DNA of 37,018 nucleotides. It comes from a virus. Made by a program: the position numbers and the translations under genes. Shown here in pieces: positions 21,220 to 29,725 of this stretch (within the stretch, counting starts at the first letter, position 1; the number at the start of each line of letters is the position of its first letter). The DNA lies in the IMG/VR virus record IMGVR_UViG_3300020213_000007, positions 1-37,018 of that record; one strand, given 5' to 3'. Below the pieces are notes generated by a model. That model searched no databases, had not been told where the DNA came from, and saw only the letters and a list, made by a program, of their open reading frames with translations.

Positions 21220-21707
21220 TCACCTCCGCTGCTCGGCTTGCCACGCGTTGTAGAACCGGACGTACTCCGCGATTTCCGCCGGCCACATCTCGTCGAGGTC
21301 CCACGGGCGCAAGCCGTAGAACTTCATTAACGCGGGCAACGCCGCCCTCAAGGCGCGGCGGGATCGTCCAAAGGGTCCGGTGCGACCTCCTCGTCGACGA
21401 GGTCGATGTCCGAGTCGTACGTGATCGCTTCCGCGACCCGATTGAATGTCAGGTCACGTTCGCCGCCCTGTCGGCGCGCCAGCCACACGAACGCAGCGAT
21501 GACAGCGATACCGCGGCGGTCGTCGTCCCGGGCCATCTCGAGGAGCCCGGGCACGCTCAGGTTCGTCGAGCGAAGCAACGCCATCTCATCGACGGCATTC
21601 ACCTCGTTCGGGCGCAACGTGTAGGCGACATCGTCGATCTGCATCGTGACCGTCGCGGTCGTCTTCTTCGCGGTCGGCCGCTTGCGTGGCACTGGCTTTG
21701 GAGACAT
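21220..21707 (-). CDS. Tail assembly chaperone, -1 frameshift product
   Basis: A -1 slip at 21369-21375 joins the first 113 residues of the upstream chaperone to 49 residues in the -1 frame, containing LPALMKFYGLRPWDLDEMWP and AEYVRFYNAWQAEQRR, and ending just before the tape measure ATG. This is the gpG/gpGT arrangement of lambda, common in siphoviruses. The -1 frame part has no good start of its own (only TTG), and its sequence is typical of chaperone C-terminal extensions. Confidence 0.85.
21348..21707 (-). CDS. Tail assembly chaperone, unshifted product
   Basis: 119 residues, MSPKPVPRKRPTAKKTTATVT start. A basic N-terminus, ATVTMQIDDVAYTLRPNEVN strand region, then a helical domain (LLEMARDDDRRGIAVIAAFV) and acidic tail VDEEVAPDPLDDPAAP. 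Binds the tape measure protein during tail assembly. The stop TGA is bypassed in part by the -1 slip described separately. Confidence 0.88.
   Translation of the reverse strand: MSPKPVPRKRPTAKKTTATVTMQIDDVAYTLRPNEVNAVDEMALLRSTNLSVPGLLEMARDDDRRGIAVIAAFVWLARRQGGERDLTFNRVAEAITYDSDIDLVDEEVAPDPLDDPAAP
21369..21375 (-). promoter_or_regulatory. -1 ribosomal frameshift slippery site CCCTTTG
   Basis: On the minus strand the bases read C CCT TTG in the zero frame, an exact X XXY YYZ heptamer (CCC TTT after slipping). It lies 19 bases before the zero-frame stop and in the right phase to enter the downstream -1 frame. A GC-rich stretch follows, which could fold as a stimulator. Confidence 0.85.
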
Positions 21708-21721
21708 CTGACCCCCACCCT

Positions 21722-22222
21722 TCAGATCCGGTCGATGAGCTGGTCGAGTTCACGTTCATAAGCGCGCATGAACTCGGCCCGTTTCGCGCGGATCGCCCAA
21801 TAGAGAAACATGTCGTTGGCGCCGCCGGTGGCCTGGTTTCCGCCCCACGCGGGGAACTGATTCCAGCCGAGCACCGGGCCGCGGGATGTGCTGCGCGGCT
21901 TGTTGTGCCCGGCGCCGAAGTTCGCGCCGAGCGCGAACGGATACCGTGCCCCACCGAGCGACACTTTCGCATGTCGCGCCTCGGCCGCAGCCTTGACCGA
22001 CGGCGCGGTCTTCGCCTGGACGCCGCCCTGACTCTCTGCCCGGCTACGCGCGGCGGACGCCACGACCTCCGCCGCGTTTTTGTTCGCCTTCCGCAACTCG
22101 CGGGGGAGCTGCTTATCCATCGTCCGCAGCGCCTTCCGGAACTCTTCGAGGCCGACGACGCCGACGTAGTCGCCGTCGCTGACCGTGCGGCGCGTTGTGG
22201 CCGTGCGGGTGCGTGTAGCCAC
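21722..22222 (-). CDS. Head-tail connector/tail completion protein (HK97 gp10-like)
   Basis: 166 residues, GTG start at 22222. GVVGLEEFRKALRTMDKQLPRELRKANKNAAEVVASAARSRA is the characteristic opening of gp10-like completion proteins; the rest has beta elements (HAKVSLGGARYPFALGANFG) and a final helix (FMRAYERELDQLIDRI). In siphoviruses these usually lie before the tail tube gene. Here the protein follows it, just before the chaperone, which is a slight reordering. Confidence 0.78.
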   Translation of the reverse strand: MATRTRTATTRRTVSDGDYVGVVGLEEFRKALRTMDKQLPRELRKANKNAAEVVASAARSRAESQGGVQAKTAPSVKAAAEARHAKVSLGGARYPFALGANFGAGHNKPRSTSRGPVLGWNQFPAWGGNQATGGANDMFLYWAIRAKRAEFMRAYERELDQLIDRI

Positions 22223-22227
22223 CCGTC

Positions 22228-23205
22228 TTAGGCCGTGGCGTCGAGGGACACGTACGCGACAGTGATCGGGCTCAACGACCCGTCGAACAGGCCGCGACCC
22301 GAGAGTGTCTGCATCAGCGGATCTTCGCCGCCGATGGTGGGGAGCGTCCCGTCGAACCGGGCGGCGGGGATCGTGATCGTCAACGACGGGTACGTCGACG
22401 AGCCAATCAACGTCGGGCCGGTGAATGTCGCGATGATCTGTGCGAGGGCACCGGCCGCGGTCGTTGACTTGACCCGGTTGTATTGGGTGAGCGCGTCGAA
22501 ATCGGCGACGACCTCCCATGTGATGTTGCGCCGTTTCGCCTCGCTCGGTTGCTTTTTCCGCGTGCTCGACCGCAGGTGATATCGCTCGGTCTTGAAGCCG
22601 TTGTCACACCCGACCTTGAAGTCGGTGATCGGGACCGAGGTCCCGCCGATGGTGAGCGCACCACCCGCGTATGACAAGTGATCCATCGCGGTCGGATACG
22701 ACGCGGTGGCAAGCCCCGTCGCGGTGAGCTCGTCCTCGAAGTCGAGGTTCAGCATTGCGGTGAGGAGCCCGTCAACGGCGCACGCAATCTCCCACGAGGT
22801 CACCTTCCCGCCCTCGTAAGTGAACGCCTGATCGGTTTCCGCGTCATTGAACTTCCGGTTCACCTGCCACGTGAACATGTCGCCGAGGAGCGAACCGACC
22901 GTCCCGGTGTGGGTGTACGCGGAGTCTGTCGGGCCCACAGTCGCGGAGGTGCCGAGCATGTGCTTCAGCCACCAGCCGAAGCCCTTGGTCATCACGTCGA
23001 GGCTGAACGCGCCGGCCGCGCCCTTGAAGTTCGGTACGAACCTGTCGCTGCGTTGCACGCGCGTGTCAGAACGCAACCCCGCCGATTCGATACGCGCGTG
23101 GTTCGGTGTGACCGACTCCGAATTGAATTCGTAGAACCGGTCGACGACGACAGGCGTCCCGTACGTGACCTCGTCCTTGACGCCGACCTGAGTGAGTATG
23201 GGCAC
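22228..23205 (-). CDS. Major tail tube protein
   Basis: 325 residues, GTG start (MPILTQVGVKDEVTYGTPV). The opening GVKDEVTYGTPVVVDRFYEFNSESV is a hallmark of tail tube proteins of actinophages and related siphoviruses; later segments GCDNGFKTERYHLRSSTRKK and TWEVVADFDALTQYNR fit the same family. It polymerises around the tape measure to form the tail tube. Confidence 0.87.
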   Translation of the reverse strand: MPILTQVGVKDEVTYGTPVVVDRFYEFNSESVTPNHARIESAGLRSDTRVQRSDRFVPNFKGAAGAFSLDVMTKGFGWWLKHMLGTSATVGPTDSAYTHTGTVGSLLGDMFTWQVNRKFNDAETDQAFTYEGGKVTSWEIACAVDGLLTAMLNLDFEDELTATGLATASYPTAMDHLSYAGGALTIGGTSVPITDFKVGCDNGFKTERYHLRSSTRKKQPSEAKRRNITWEVVADFDALTQYNRVKSTTAAGALAQIIATFTGPTLIGSSTYPSLTITIPAARFDGTLPTIGGEDPLMQTLSGRGLFDGSLSPITVAYVSLDATA

Positions 23206-23208
23206 GGG

Positions 23209-23493
23209 TCAGTCCTCCGGGGTGTCAGCGACGGGTTGCTTGGCGCCGGGCTTGGCCCTCGCGGCGGGGACCTCGCGCCAGTTGTCGGTCTGGGCAAGTA
23301 GGCCGCCGCGCGCGGAGACGATCACGTACTCGTCGCCGGCCTCGTCGCCGGCCGCGACCACCTGGTCGGTGCCGTCGGCGACGTCGTCGTCGACGACGAC
23401 GGGCACGCCACGCGCCACGACGATCGCGAGGTCGGTGTCGGGGATCGGGACCTCGACCTCGTCGAACGGCCCGATGTACTCGATGGTCTTCAC
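23209..23493 (-). CDS. Small acidic connector-region protein
   Basis: 94 residues, GTG start (VKTIEYIGPFDEVEVPIPD) after TGAGGAGC. Beta-rich (DLAIVVARGVPVVVDDDVADG) and acidic with a Pro/Ala/Lys tail. Position between connector and tail tube genes suggests a neck or tail-terminator accessory. Function unknown. Confidence 0.75.
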   Translation of the reverse strand: MKTIEYIGPFDEVEVPIPDTDLAIVVARGVPVVVDDDVADGTDQVVAAGDEAGDEYVIVSARGGLLAQTDNWREVPAARAKPGAKQPVADTPED

Positions 23494-23506
23494 GGTGTGT
23501 TGCTCC

Positions 23507-23944
23507 TCAGGTGAGGCGGGAGAGGATCTCGACGGTGGCGTCAGCGAACCCGCCGTAGCCCTCATCGGTCGCGACCGCGTCGGGTCCGTTGATGGATGTC
23601 AGCGCCGCGTGGGTCACTCCGGGCAACGACCCGAGTGTCGGTTTCGCTGCGAGGACATTGTCGAGCGCGCCGATCAGCACAAGCGCACGCGCGCGCGCGG
23701 CCCGGTTCGTATGTCCGGGTTTCCCCGCGATCGCGTGGACATCGACGGCGAACTCGTCCTTGCGGGTCTTGCGCCCGCTCTGCATGTACCGCTCGATCGA
23801 AAGGCCGCGGATGTCGCCGATGAACACCTGCTCGTCCATATCGGCCCACCCGTCGGAGACATGCACGCCCTGGAGTGTCGGCTCGGCTCGCAGCAGCTCA
23901 ATGAGGCGCGCGACGACATCGAGGCGGATCGACGCGGCGGGCAT
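23507..23944 (-). CDS. Tail terminator/connector-type protein
   Basis: 145 residues, MPAASIRLDVVARLIELLRAEPTL start at TGATG. The helix LDVVARLIELLRA, followed by VHVSDGWADMDEQVFIGD, and the RKDEFAVDVHAIAGKPG strands resemble phage tail-completion (minor tail U-like) proteins. Likely caps the tail or joins it to the head. Confidence 0.75.
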   Translation of the reverse strand: MPAASIRLDVVARLIELLRAEPTLQGVHVSDGWADMDEQVFIGDIRGLSIERYMQSGRKTRKDEFAVDVHAIAGKPGHTNRAARARALVLIGALDNVLAAKPTLGSLPGVTHAALTSINGPDAVATDEGYGGFADATVEILSRLT

Positions 23945-24834
23945 CAGAGGACAGTGGAATGGTCGTAGCGGGCGAGGACCGCGTCGACCTCCGGGTCGCC
24001 TGTCCGCTTCTCCCCGGGGGTCGAGAGCCGATAGGTGGCGCCGTTCTCGGCCGTGAAGCTGATCGCCCGGTCCGGGATGCCCTTCGTGGACATGTTGCGT
24101 CGGGTCCGTGCCCGACGCAACGCGGCACGGCGAAGGTCGGGGGCCGGCGCGTCGTAGCCATGCTCGTAGTCGATCACGATGTTTCCGTGACCGGCGGCGA
24201 ATACGCCACCGTCGCGGCGGTGGATCTCGCGAACCCCGACCACCCACAGCGATGCGAGTTCCGTCGCGGTGAACGACGTGTACGTCGTGACGGACGAGTA
24301 GACGCGCACGGAGCGAACCGCGGCGGAACCGTCAGCGTTGGATCGTGGGCGCGCGTCGGGGAGTCCCAGCCGTGTCGTACCGGTGCCGTCGAGGCGGACA
24401 CGCTGATAGCGCGGCACCCATGCGACCTCGGTGATCGACTCGAACTCGACCTCGACATCATCGCGGAGTGCGACCAGGTCGAGGGTCGGGTCACCCACCA
24501 TCGTCGGCTCAGCGGCGCGGAGCTGCTCGACGGAAAAGTAGACGCCGCCGACGACCTCGTGATAGGTCATCGCCCGGACTACCGACGCGACGGACCAGGT
24601 CGCGACGAGGAGGTCGAGGGTGGCCTGCGCTGCGGTGAGAGCGACCTTGTAGACACCGGTTGTGCCGGTCTCGGTGGTCGCGGTCCCTGCCGCCTTGAGG
24701 ACTGTTCCGTCTGCGCGGAGCACCTCGACTGTGACCGTTTCCCCCGTGTCGGGTTCGCCGGCCGCGTCGGGCAACGTCACGGCCACGTCGAAGGCGTTGC
24801 CGCGCATCGTGCGTTGCACGGGCGTCGCGAGCAT
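23944..24834 (-). CDS. Head-tail connector region protein, 296 residues
   Basis: MLATPVQRTMRGNAFDVAVTL start. The N-terminal 85 residues form a beta-sandwich-like domain (ETVTVEVLRADGTVLKAAGTA), and the remainder is the usual connector-like part with FSVEQLRAAEPTMVGDPTLDLVALRDDVEVEFESITEVAWVPR, typical of adaptor proteins beneath the portal. A fusion of the two modules is a likely reading. Confidence 0.76.
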   Translation of the reverse strand: MLATPVQRTMRGNAFDVAVTLPDAAGEPDTGETVTVEVLRADGTVLKAAGTATTETGTTGVYKVALTAAQATLDLLVATWSVASVVRAMTYHEVVGGVYFSVEQLRAAEPTMVGDPTLDLVALRDDVEVEFESITEVAWVPRYQRVRLDGTGTTRLGLPDARPRSNADGSAAVRSVRVYSSVTTYTSFTATELASLWVVGVREIHRRDGGVFAAGHGNIVIDYEHGYDAPAPDLRRAALRRARTRRNMSTKGIPDRAISFTAENGATYRLSTPGEKRTGDPEVDAVLARYDHSTVL

Positions 24835-24840
24835 CCGAGA

Positions 24841-25128
24841 TCAGTTCTTGTGCCGCGGGGCCTTGCGCGGGGCCTTGGGCTCGGGCTCCGGCGTGGGGCT
24901 CTCGTCGTCGGGCTCCGGCGTGGGGCTCTCGTCGTCGGGCTCCGGCGTGGGGCTCTCGTCGTCGGGCCCGTCGATCGCCTCAAGTGTGCCCGGCGAATCG
25001 GCCTCGATCCATGCGGCCGTGTCGGCGTCGAACTCGACCGTGTCGCCGGCGGTGAGGCCGATCGTGTCGACACCGCCGCCGATCTGGCGGGACGCCCGGT
25101 AGCTCTGGGTGGCGCGGTAGTGGCCCAT
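24841..25128 (-). CDS. Small protein with DDESPTPEP repeats
   Basis: 95 residues, MGHYRATQSYRASRQIGGGVD start. A small beta domain (DTIGLTAGDTVEFDADTAAWIEADSPG) precedes three perfect 27-base repeats (24884-24964) coding DDESPTPEP, and a basic end (KAPRKAPRHKN). The acidic Pro-rich repeats are probably disordered. Such small proteins follow the capsid genes in many actinophages; function unknown. Confidence 0.78.
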   Translation of the reverse strand: MGHYRATQSYRASRQIGGGVDTIGLTAGDTVEFDADTAAWIEADSPGTLEAIDGPDDESPTPEPDDESPTPEPDDESPTPEPEPKAPRKAPRHKN

Positions 25129-25129
25129 G

Positions 25130-25555
25130 TCAGATTCCCTCGATGTAGAGGAGGACGTACACCTGTACGCCGAGGTCGGCGGTGGTGCCGTCCCAGCTTC
25201 CGTCGGTGGTGATCTCCGCGCCGACCTGGTCGCCAGCCGCGAACGTCGCTTTGCCGCGTGCGACCTTGGCCCTGCCCTCGACGCCGGTGCCGACCGTCTG
25301 GGTGAGCGCGGCGACCTCGGTCCCGCCGATCGTCGGGCCGATGGTGAATACGCCGGCGGTCCCGGCCGCGGTGAGTGTCCACCCGATGCCGATGATCTCA
25401 CCCGCCCACGGCGCAACGAACCCGACCACGCCGGTCACGGCGGCCGTGACCTCAGCCGCGAACAACTGCACGTCGGTCTGTGACGCGGCCACGGCGTCCT
25501 GGAGGAAGTCGTAGTGGACGAGTTGCCCCGCCGAGATGATTCGCTCGATCTGCAT
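25130..25555 (-). CDS. Head-associated protein, 141 residues
   Basis: MQIERIISAGQLVHYDFLQDA start after AAAGGTAA. Beta-rich sequence GVVGFVAPWAGEIIGIGWTLTAAGTAGVFTIG with mostly Val, Gly, Thr and Ala fits phage capsid decoration or head-fibre-like proteins. Placed two genes after the capsid protein. Confidence 0.76.
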   Translation of the reverse strand: MQIERIISAGQLVHYDFLQDAVAASQTDVQLFAAEVTAAVTGVVGFVAPWAGEIIGIGWTLTAAGTAGVFTIGPTIGGTEVAALTQTVGTGVEGRAKVARGKATFAAGDQVGAEITTDGSWDGTTADLGVQVYVLLYIEGI

Positions 25556-25605
25556 TGAGTTACCTTTCGACTACGGACGCGCGCGACGGCGCGCCGGATG
25601 GCGGT

Positions 25606-25971
25606 TTAGACGATCAGGGACGCGCCGACGGAGTACGTGAGCGAGTCGGCGTCGCCGTGGGTAGCGATGATCCGCCACTCGTTCGCGAGGACATCATTCG
25701 CGGCGGTGTTCGCCGCCGCAACGATGCCCGGATAGACACGCAGCGTCGTGGTGCCGATCCCGGTCACCGCCGCCGAGTCGAGGATGGTGCGGTACTTCCC
25801 GCTGACCGGGTCCTTGCCTTCGATGGTGAACACAACCGACGGCGTCGCCGAAGCGGCGGTCGCGTCGATCGTGACGACAACGCCACGGTGTCGACGATTG
25901 ATCTGGTCGGCGCCGTTCGTCGTCACGGTACGAGCCGCGGAGACGAACAGGGTAACGGTCTCGTTTGACAC
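25606..25971 (-). CDS. Head-associated small protein, 121 residues
   Basis: GTG start (VSNETVTLFVSAARTVTTNG). A strand pattern VVVTIDATAASATPSVVFTIEGKDPVSGKYRTIL is typical of small beta-sandwich phage head proteins that follow the major capsid gene. It is preceded by a long hairpin and a run of ten G (plus strand). Confidence 0.75.
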   Translation of the reverse strand: MSNETVTLFVSAARTVTTNGADQINRRHRGVVVTIDATAASATPSVVFTIEGKDPVSGKYRTILDSAAVTGIGTTTLRVYPGIVAAANTAANDVLANEWRIIATHGDADSLTYSVGASLIV

Positions 25972-26000
25972 GCGACACCTTCTCTCGGGGGGGGGGAAGC

Positions 26001-26054
26001 CGACGCGCCGTGAGTCCCACCGTGGGTGAGGGTGTGGGACTCGACGGCGCGTCG
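26001..26054 (-). terminator. Long hairpin downstream of the capsid gene (attenuator or processing site)
   Basis: The arms 26001-26020 and 26034-26054 are nearly perfectly complementary (20 pairs with one bulged base). The hairpin starts 12 bases after the capsid stop and is followed on the minus strand by ten C (G10 on plus, 25987-25996), not by U. It may partially terminate, pause or protect the 3' end of the abundant capsid message before the downstream genes. Confidence 0.7.
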
Positions 26055-26066
26055 AACGTGTGCCGG

Positions 26067-27548
26067 CTACGGCAACGTGATATTCCGGTGCGCGGCCGTC
26101 CACTTGATGCCGCTGGCGGCGCCGGTCGGCGTGAACCGACCGAACCCGTTTCGCAACGAGTAGACGATGCGCGTCTGATCCGTCGCCGGGAGCCGCTCGG
26201 TCTCGAGCTGCACCATCCGCCGCCAGCCGAGCACGCAACCGCGCCGGTTGAACGCGACGACCTGCCCCTTCGTGTTGTTCGAGCCGGTGTTCGACACCTT
26301 GCCGTCCGCTTCGGCCTTCGCCAGTGCGATGGTCGAGATGAGCGGGTGTCGCCCGACCTTGGCCAGCTCACCGTTGAAGATCGTCGCGGCCGCGCCGTAC
26401 TTGTCGGCCGTCAACACCTCGTCGATGTTGGCGATGTCGTCGCCGGTGAACGGGTCGCACAAGTAGACGAGGTCGTCCGGGCTGACCGGGTGGCCCCAAT
26501 CCATCAGGTACGTCGAGTCAATCATCAGCGTCCGCATCGCGAGCAACGCCTTGAGGGTCTCCGGCCCGGCCTGGTTGACGTGTTGGCCGGTCGCGTCGAC
26601 GATCGACGCGTGACGAATCCCGTCGTACGCCAGGTAGTGCTTGGTGTCGGCCGGGTCGGCGTCGTCGAGGTTGATGTTGCCCGTCCCAGCGTTCGTGGTG
26701 TCGCCGTTCACGACGAGCGAGTCCAGGTAGTGCGCGATCGACGAGCCCGCCTGACGACGAAGGAACGGAACGAACGCGATGATGGAGTCTTCCTCCATCT
26801 CGCCCGACCACATCTGGTGGATGACGAACTTCTTCGCGTCGACCTGCACGCGGTTCGATCCGGTCTTCACCGTGTCGTAGTTCGAGCTGTTGTTCGCCGT
26901 CGATTCGGCGACGAACAGCATCTCGGGCAACGCCGCCTCGACCGGCAGGTACGCCGTCGGTGCCGTCATCTCGAACGACTCGATCAGCGGTGCGACACGA
27001 CCGAGACGACGAGGCGCGTCCCACAGCTCCGCGACGTACTGCGCGCCGACGAGCTGCTGGCCGAACCCAGACTCGGCGGTGTCCATCGCCGCACGAATCG
27101 TGCGAGCGTGGCCCGACGGGTCGTTGCGAAACAGCCGGTCGATGTCCGCGAGGTCCTGCGCTTGCGCGACCGACGAGTCAATCCGCTTCGCTTCCGACAC
27201 GCCGCGAAACACCTTGTCGAGATCCTCGGACGGACCGGCGTAGACGCCCGCGCCGTCCACCTTGCGCTGGCCCTTGAGGCCCGACTGGAGGTCATGCAGA
27301 TACTCGATGTCGGCGACGGACATCCCCGCGCGCCCGTACTTCGTGCCGCCCAGCTTCGGGTCGCTCTCGCCTGCGGCGAACGTGAGCTTGCGCTTCAGTT
27401 CGTCGTCGTCGAGGATGTCGGGGAGAGCATCCTTGATCTTGGTGACGAGCGCGTCGTCACCGATCGCGTCGTTGATCTTGCTGTCGGTCGCGTCCATACG
27501 CTGCCGGATCTCAGCCGCCAGCGCGTCCAATGTGATGTGGTCGGCCAT
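26067..27548 (-). CDS. Major capsid protein (HK97 fold)
   Basis: 493 residues, MADHITLDALAAEIRQRMD start; the ATG overlaps the protease stop (TAATG). The first 100-130 residues are a charged helical delta-domain likely removed by the protease. The core has the HK97-like sequence pattern (AAMDTAESGFGQQLVGAQYVAELWDA, IIAFVPFLRRQAGSSIAHYLD, and the C-terminal QLETERLPATDQTRIVYSLR). It follows portal and protease in the standard order. Confidence 0.9.
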   Translation of the reverse strand: MADHITLDALAAEIRQRMDATDSKINDAIGDDALVTKIKDALPDILDDDELKRKLTFAAGESDPKLGGTKYGRAGMSVADIEYLHDLQSGLKGQRKVDGAGVYAGPSEDLDKVFRGVSEAKRIDSSVAQAQDLADIDRLFRNDPSGHARTIRAAMDTAESGFGQQLVGAQYVAELWDAPRRLGRVAPLIESFEMTAPTAYLPVEAALPEMLFVAESTANNSSNYDTVKTGSNRVQVDAKKFVIHQMWSGEMEEDSIIAFVPFLRRQAGSSIAHYLDSLVVNGDTTNAGTGNINLDDADPADTKHYLAYDGIRHASIVDATGQHVNQAGPETLKALLAMRTLMIDSTYLMDWGHPVSPDDLVYLCDPFTGDDIANIDEVLTADKYGAAATIFNGELAKVGRHPLISTIALAKAEADGKVSNTGSNNTKGQVVAFNRRGCVLGWRRMVQLETERLPATDQTRIVYSLRNGFGRFTPTGAASGIKWTAAHRNITLP

Positions 27549-28339
27549 TAGCCGGGCTCCTCTGTGCGTGTGAAGGCCGCGAGCAGCGATGCCGCCGCGT
27601 CTTCGGGAATGGAAAGTGCGGACTCTTCTTTCGTCGCGGGGGCGGTCCGCACGATTCCCGCCTCCACGAGCCTGTCCACGAGGGACCGGAACTCTGCCTC
27701 GTCGAACGCTTGCGACGCTTCCGCCTCAGCGGGCGCGTCCTGACGTTCGGGCGTGAACACCACGTCCGCCAGGCCGGCGTCAACTGCGGCCTGATCGGTC
27801 AGCCACGTTTCGGCCCGCATCATCGCCCGCAGCTCGTCGCGGTCGCGACCGGAGCGGAGCGCGTAGATTCCGGCGAGGACGTCGTTTTGCTGATCGAGGA
27901 CGTCGGCGAATGCACGGATCTCATCGGCCGGGCCGATCGCGACGCCCCACGCTTCATGGACCATCATCTGCCCGGCGGAGACCATCACGCGATGGTCTCC
28001 GGCTTGGACGATCACCGACGCCGCCGAAGCTGCGATGCCATCGACTCGGGTAGTGACCCGTGCCGGGTGCGAGCGCAACGCGTTGAAGATCGCGATCCCG
28101 TCGAACACGTCACCGCCGGGCGAGTTGATCTGCACCTCGATCTCAGTCGCGGTGACGTGTTCCAACTCGGCGGCGAAGTCCGCCGCCGTGACACCCCAGT
28201 AGCCGATCTCCTCGTACAGGCGGATCGTCGCTCGCTCGCCCGTCGCGTTCTTGATCTCGTACCAAGTCGCGTCGCCACGCGCGTGGAGCTTGTCGACGCG
28301 CGCACGCATTCGCGCGCGTAGATCCGATGCGGTGGTCAT
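27548..28339 (-). CDS. ClpP-like prohead protease
   Basis: 263 residues, MTTASDLRARMRARV start after GGAGGAC. ClpP/S14 fold residues are visible: INSPGGDVFDGIAIFNAL oxyanion region, GIAASAASVI with catalytic S105, GQMMVHEAWG with H128, and the later Asp region. It would cut the capsid delta-domain and mature the prohead. The C-terminal 70 residues are a low-complexity tail. Confidence 0.92.
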   Translation of the reverse strand: MTTASDLRARMRARVDKLHARGDATWYEIKNATGERATIRLYEEIGYWGVTAADFAAELEHVTATEIEVQINSPGGDVFDGIAIFNALRSHPARVTTRVDGIAASAASVIVQAGDHRVMVSAGQMMVHEAWGVAIGPADEIRAFADVLDQQNDVLAGIYALRSGRDRDELRAMMRAETWLTDQAAVDAGLADVVFTPERQDAPAEAEASQAFDEAEFRSLVDRLVEAGIVRTAPATKEESALSIPEDAAASLLAAFTRTEEPG

Positions 28340-28353
28340 GTGTCCTCCACGAG

Positions 28354-29724
28354 TTAGTGGTGGCCGTTGCTGGAGATCGCGGCGAGGAACTCGTCGCGCG
28401 CGGTGGCCGGTATGAAGTCGGCCGGCTTGGTGAAGTTGGCGGGCATCGCGGCAGGCTTCGGCACGGCGGGCTGCACGTCGCCTTGTGCGCCGTCGGCGTT
28501 CTCGACCGGCGCCTTGTTGACCGGCACCCAATACACGTCGCCCCACTCGACCGGCGGGAGCCCCTTGGACTTGCGCCATTCGTTGATCGTCAACGCGCCG
28601 ACCTCGATTGCCTGACGTTCCCGCGACCAGATTTCCGACGCGGCGTCCTGAAGCGGCGCGATCTTGCCGTAGTCGAACTCGGCCCAGCCCGCCTTGCGTT
28701 TCCGGCCGAACATCGGCAGGAACTGCTCGACGATCTCCTCGGACTTCAACGCCGAGTCGGGCTGCAAAGCATTCGTCCACAGCAACCGCTCGTGCTCGCG
28801 GGCGTTCGTCAACGTCGCGTTCGCCATGTCGTTCAGCAACGTCACGGGAATCCCGTAGGCGTTGCCGACCTGGCGGAGCGTCAGGTTCAGCCCGTTGACA
28901 AACTCGGCATCCTTTGGCGAGACGTTCAACGGCTGGAACTTTGCCTCGTACCGCAGCACCGCCCAGCGGTGCGCCTTGTCGGACCCGACGAACCGGCGGG
29001 CCAGGGTCTCCTCGAGGTCCTCGGCCTGCGGCTTGGTGAATGACACCTTGTCCGTCGCGGGCACGACGAGCCCGCCGAGCTGGAGGCCCTGAGTGAACAG
29101 GTTCCGGTTCGAGATCATCATCGCGCTCGCCGTGTCGGCTGCGAGCCGCGCGGCACCGAGCGGCGACAACGGCGAGAACTCGTCGAGCGGATTGGGATAA
29201 CGGAACCACACGACCTCATCGGCGCGGAACGGGATCGACTTCCCGCCGTTCGCCGGGGCGTACAGATACCCGGCGAGGTAGTCAACCGGGTGTGGGACCG
29301 GCCGCACTCGTGACGGCTTCAGCCACCAGATTTCGCGCGGGGTTCCGGCCGCGTCGCGTTCGATGGCCCAGAACGATTCGCCCCACAGGCACATGGACAG
29401 CTCGTCCATCACGTTCAGACGTCGCCGATTCCAAAACGGGTTGACATGACGGAGGAGCGCATGTTCGGGGCCATCGAGGATCTCGACGCGTTCCGGTCCG
29501 TCGCGATCGTAGAGCCGGAGGTCGAGGCCACCCATCAGCCGCGCGCGAAGCATCGCGGCGGAGAACACCTCATTCGAGGTGGCGAGATAGTTGCCGTATT
29601 CCTCCGGCGCAAACGCGCTCTGATCGTGGCCGTCGCGCCGATCCCACGACTCGACGGCGCCAGCACCGACCGAGAAAGCGTTACGGGGTCGGCGTTGCTC
29701 CGCTATCCGTTCGACGAGCCCCAC
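28354..29724 (-). CDS. Portal protein (HK97 family)
   Basis: 456 residues from GTG 29724, which begins directly after the stop of the small membrane gene; a longer in-frame start is possible. The family patterns are present: VFSAAMLRARLMGGLDLRLYDR, ELSMCLWGESFWAIERD, VWFRYPNPLDEFSPLSPLGAAR, LTLRQVGNAYGIPVTLLNDM and EFLPMFGRKRKAGWAEFDYG. It forms the dodecameric DNA gate with the terminase. The tail end contains Pro/Ala-rich residues. Confidence 0.92.
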   Translation of the reverse strand: MGLVERIAEQRRPRNAFSVGAGAVESWDRRDGHDQSAFAPEEYGNYLATSNEVFSAAMLRARLMGGLDLRLYDRDGPERVEILDGPEHALLRHVNPFWNRRRLNVMDELSMCLWGESFWAIERDAAGTPREIWWLKPSRVRPVPHPVDYLAGYLYAPANGGKSIPFRADEVVWFRYPNPLDEFSPLSPLGAARLAADTASAMMISNRNLFTQGLQLGGLVVPATDKVSFTKPQAEDLEETLARRFVGSDKAHRWAVLRYEAKFQPLNVSPKDAEFVNGLNLTLRQVGNAYGIPVTLLNDMANATLTNAREHERLLWTNALQPDSALKSEEIVEQFLPMFGRKRKAGWAEFDYGKIAPLQDAASEIWSRERQAIEVGALTINEWRKSKGLPPVEWGDVYWVPVNKAPVENADGAQGDVQPAVPKPAAMPANFTKPADFIPATARDEFLAAISSNGHH

Positions 29725-29725
29725 G

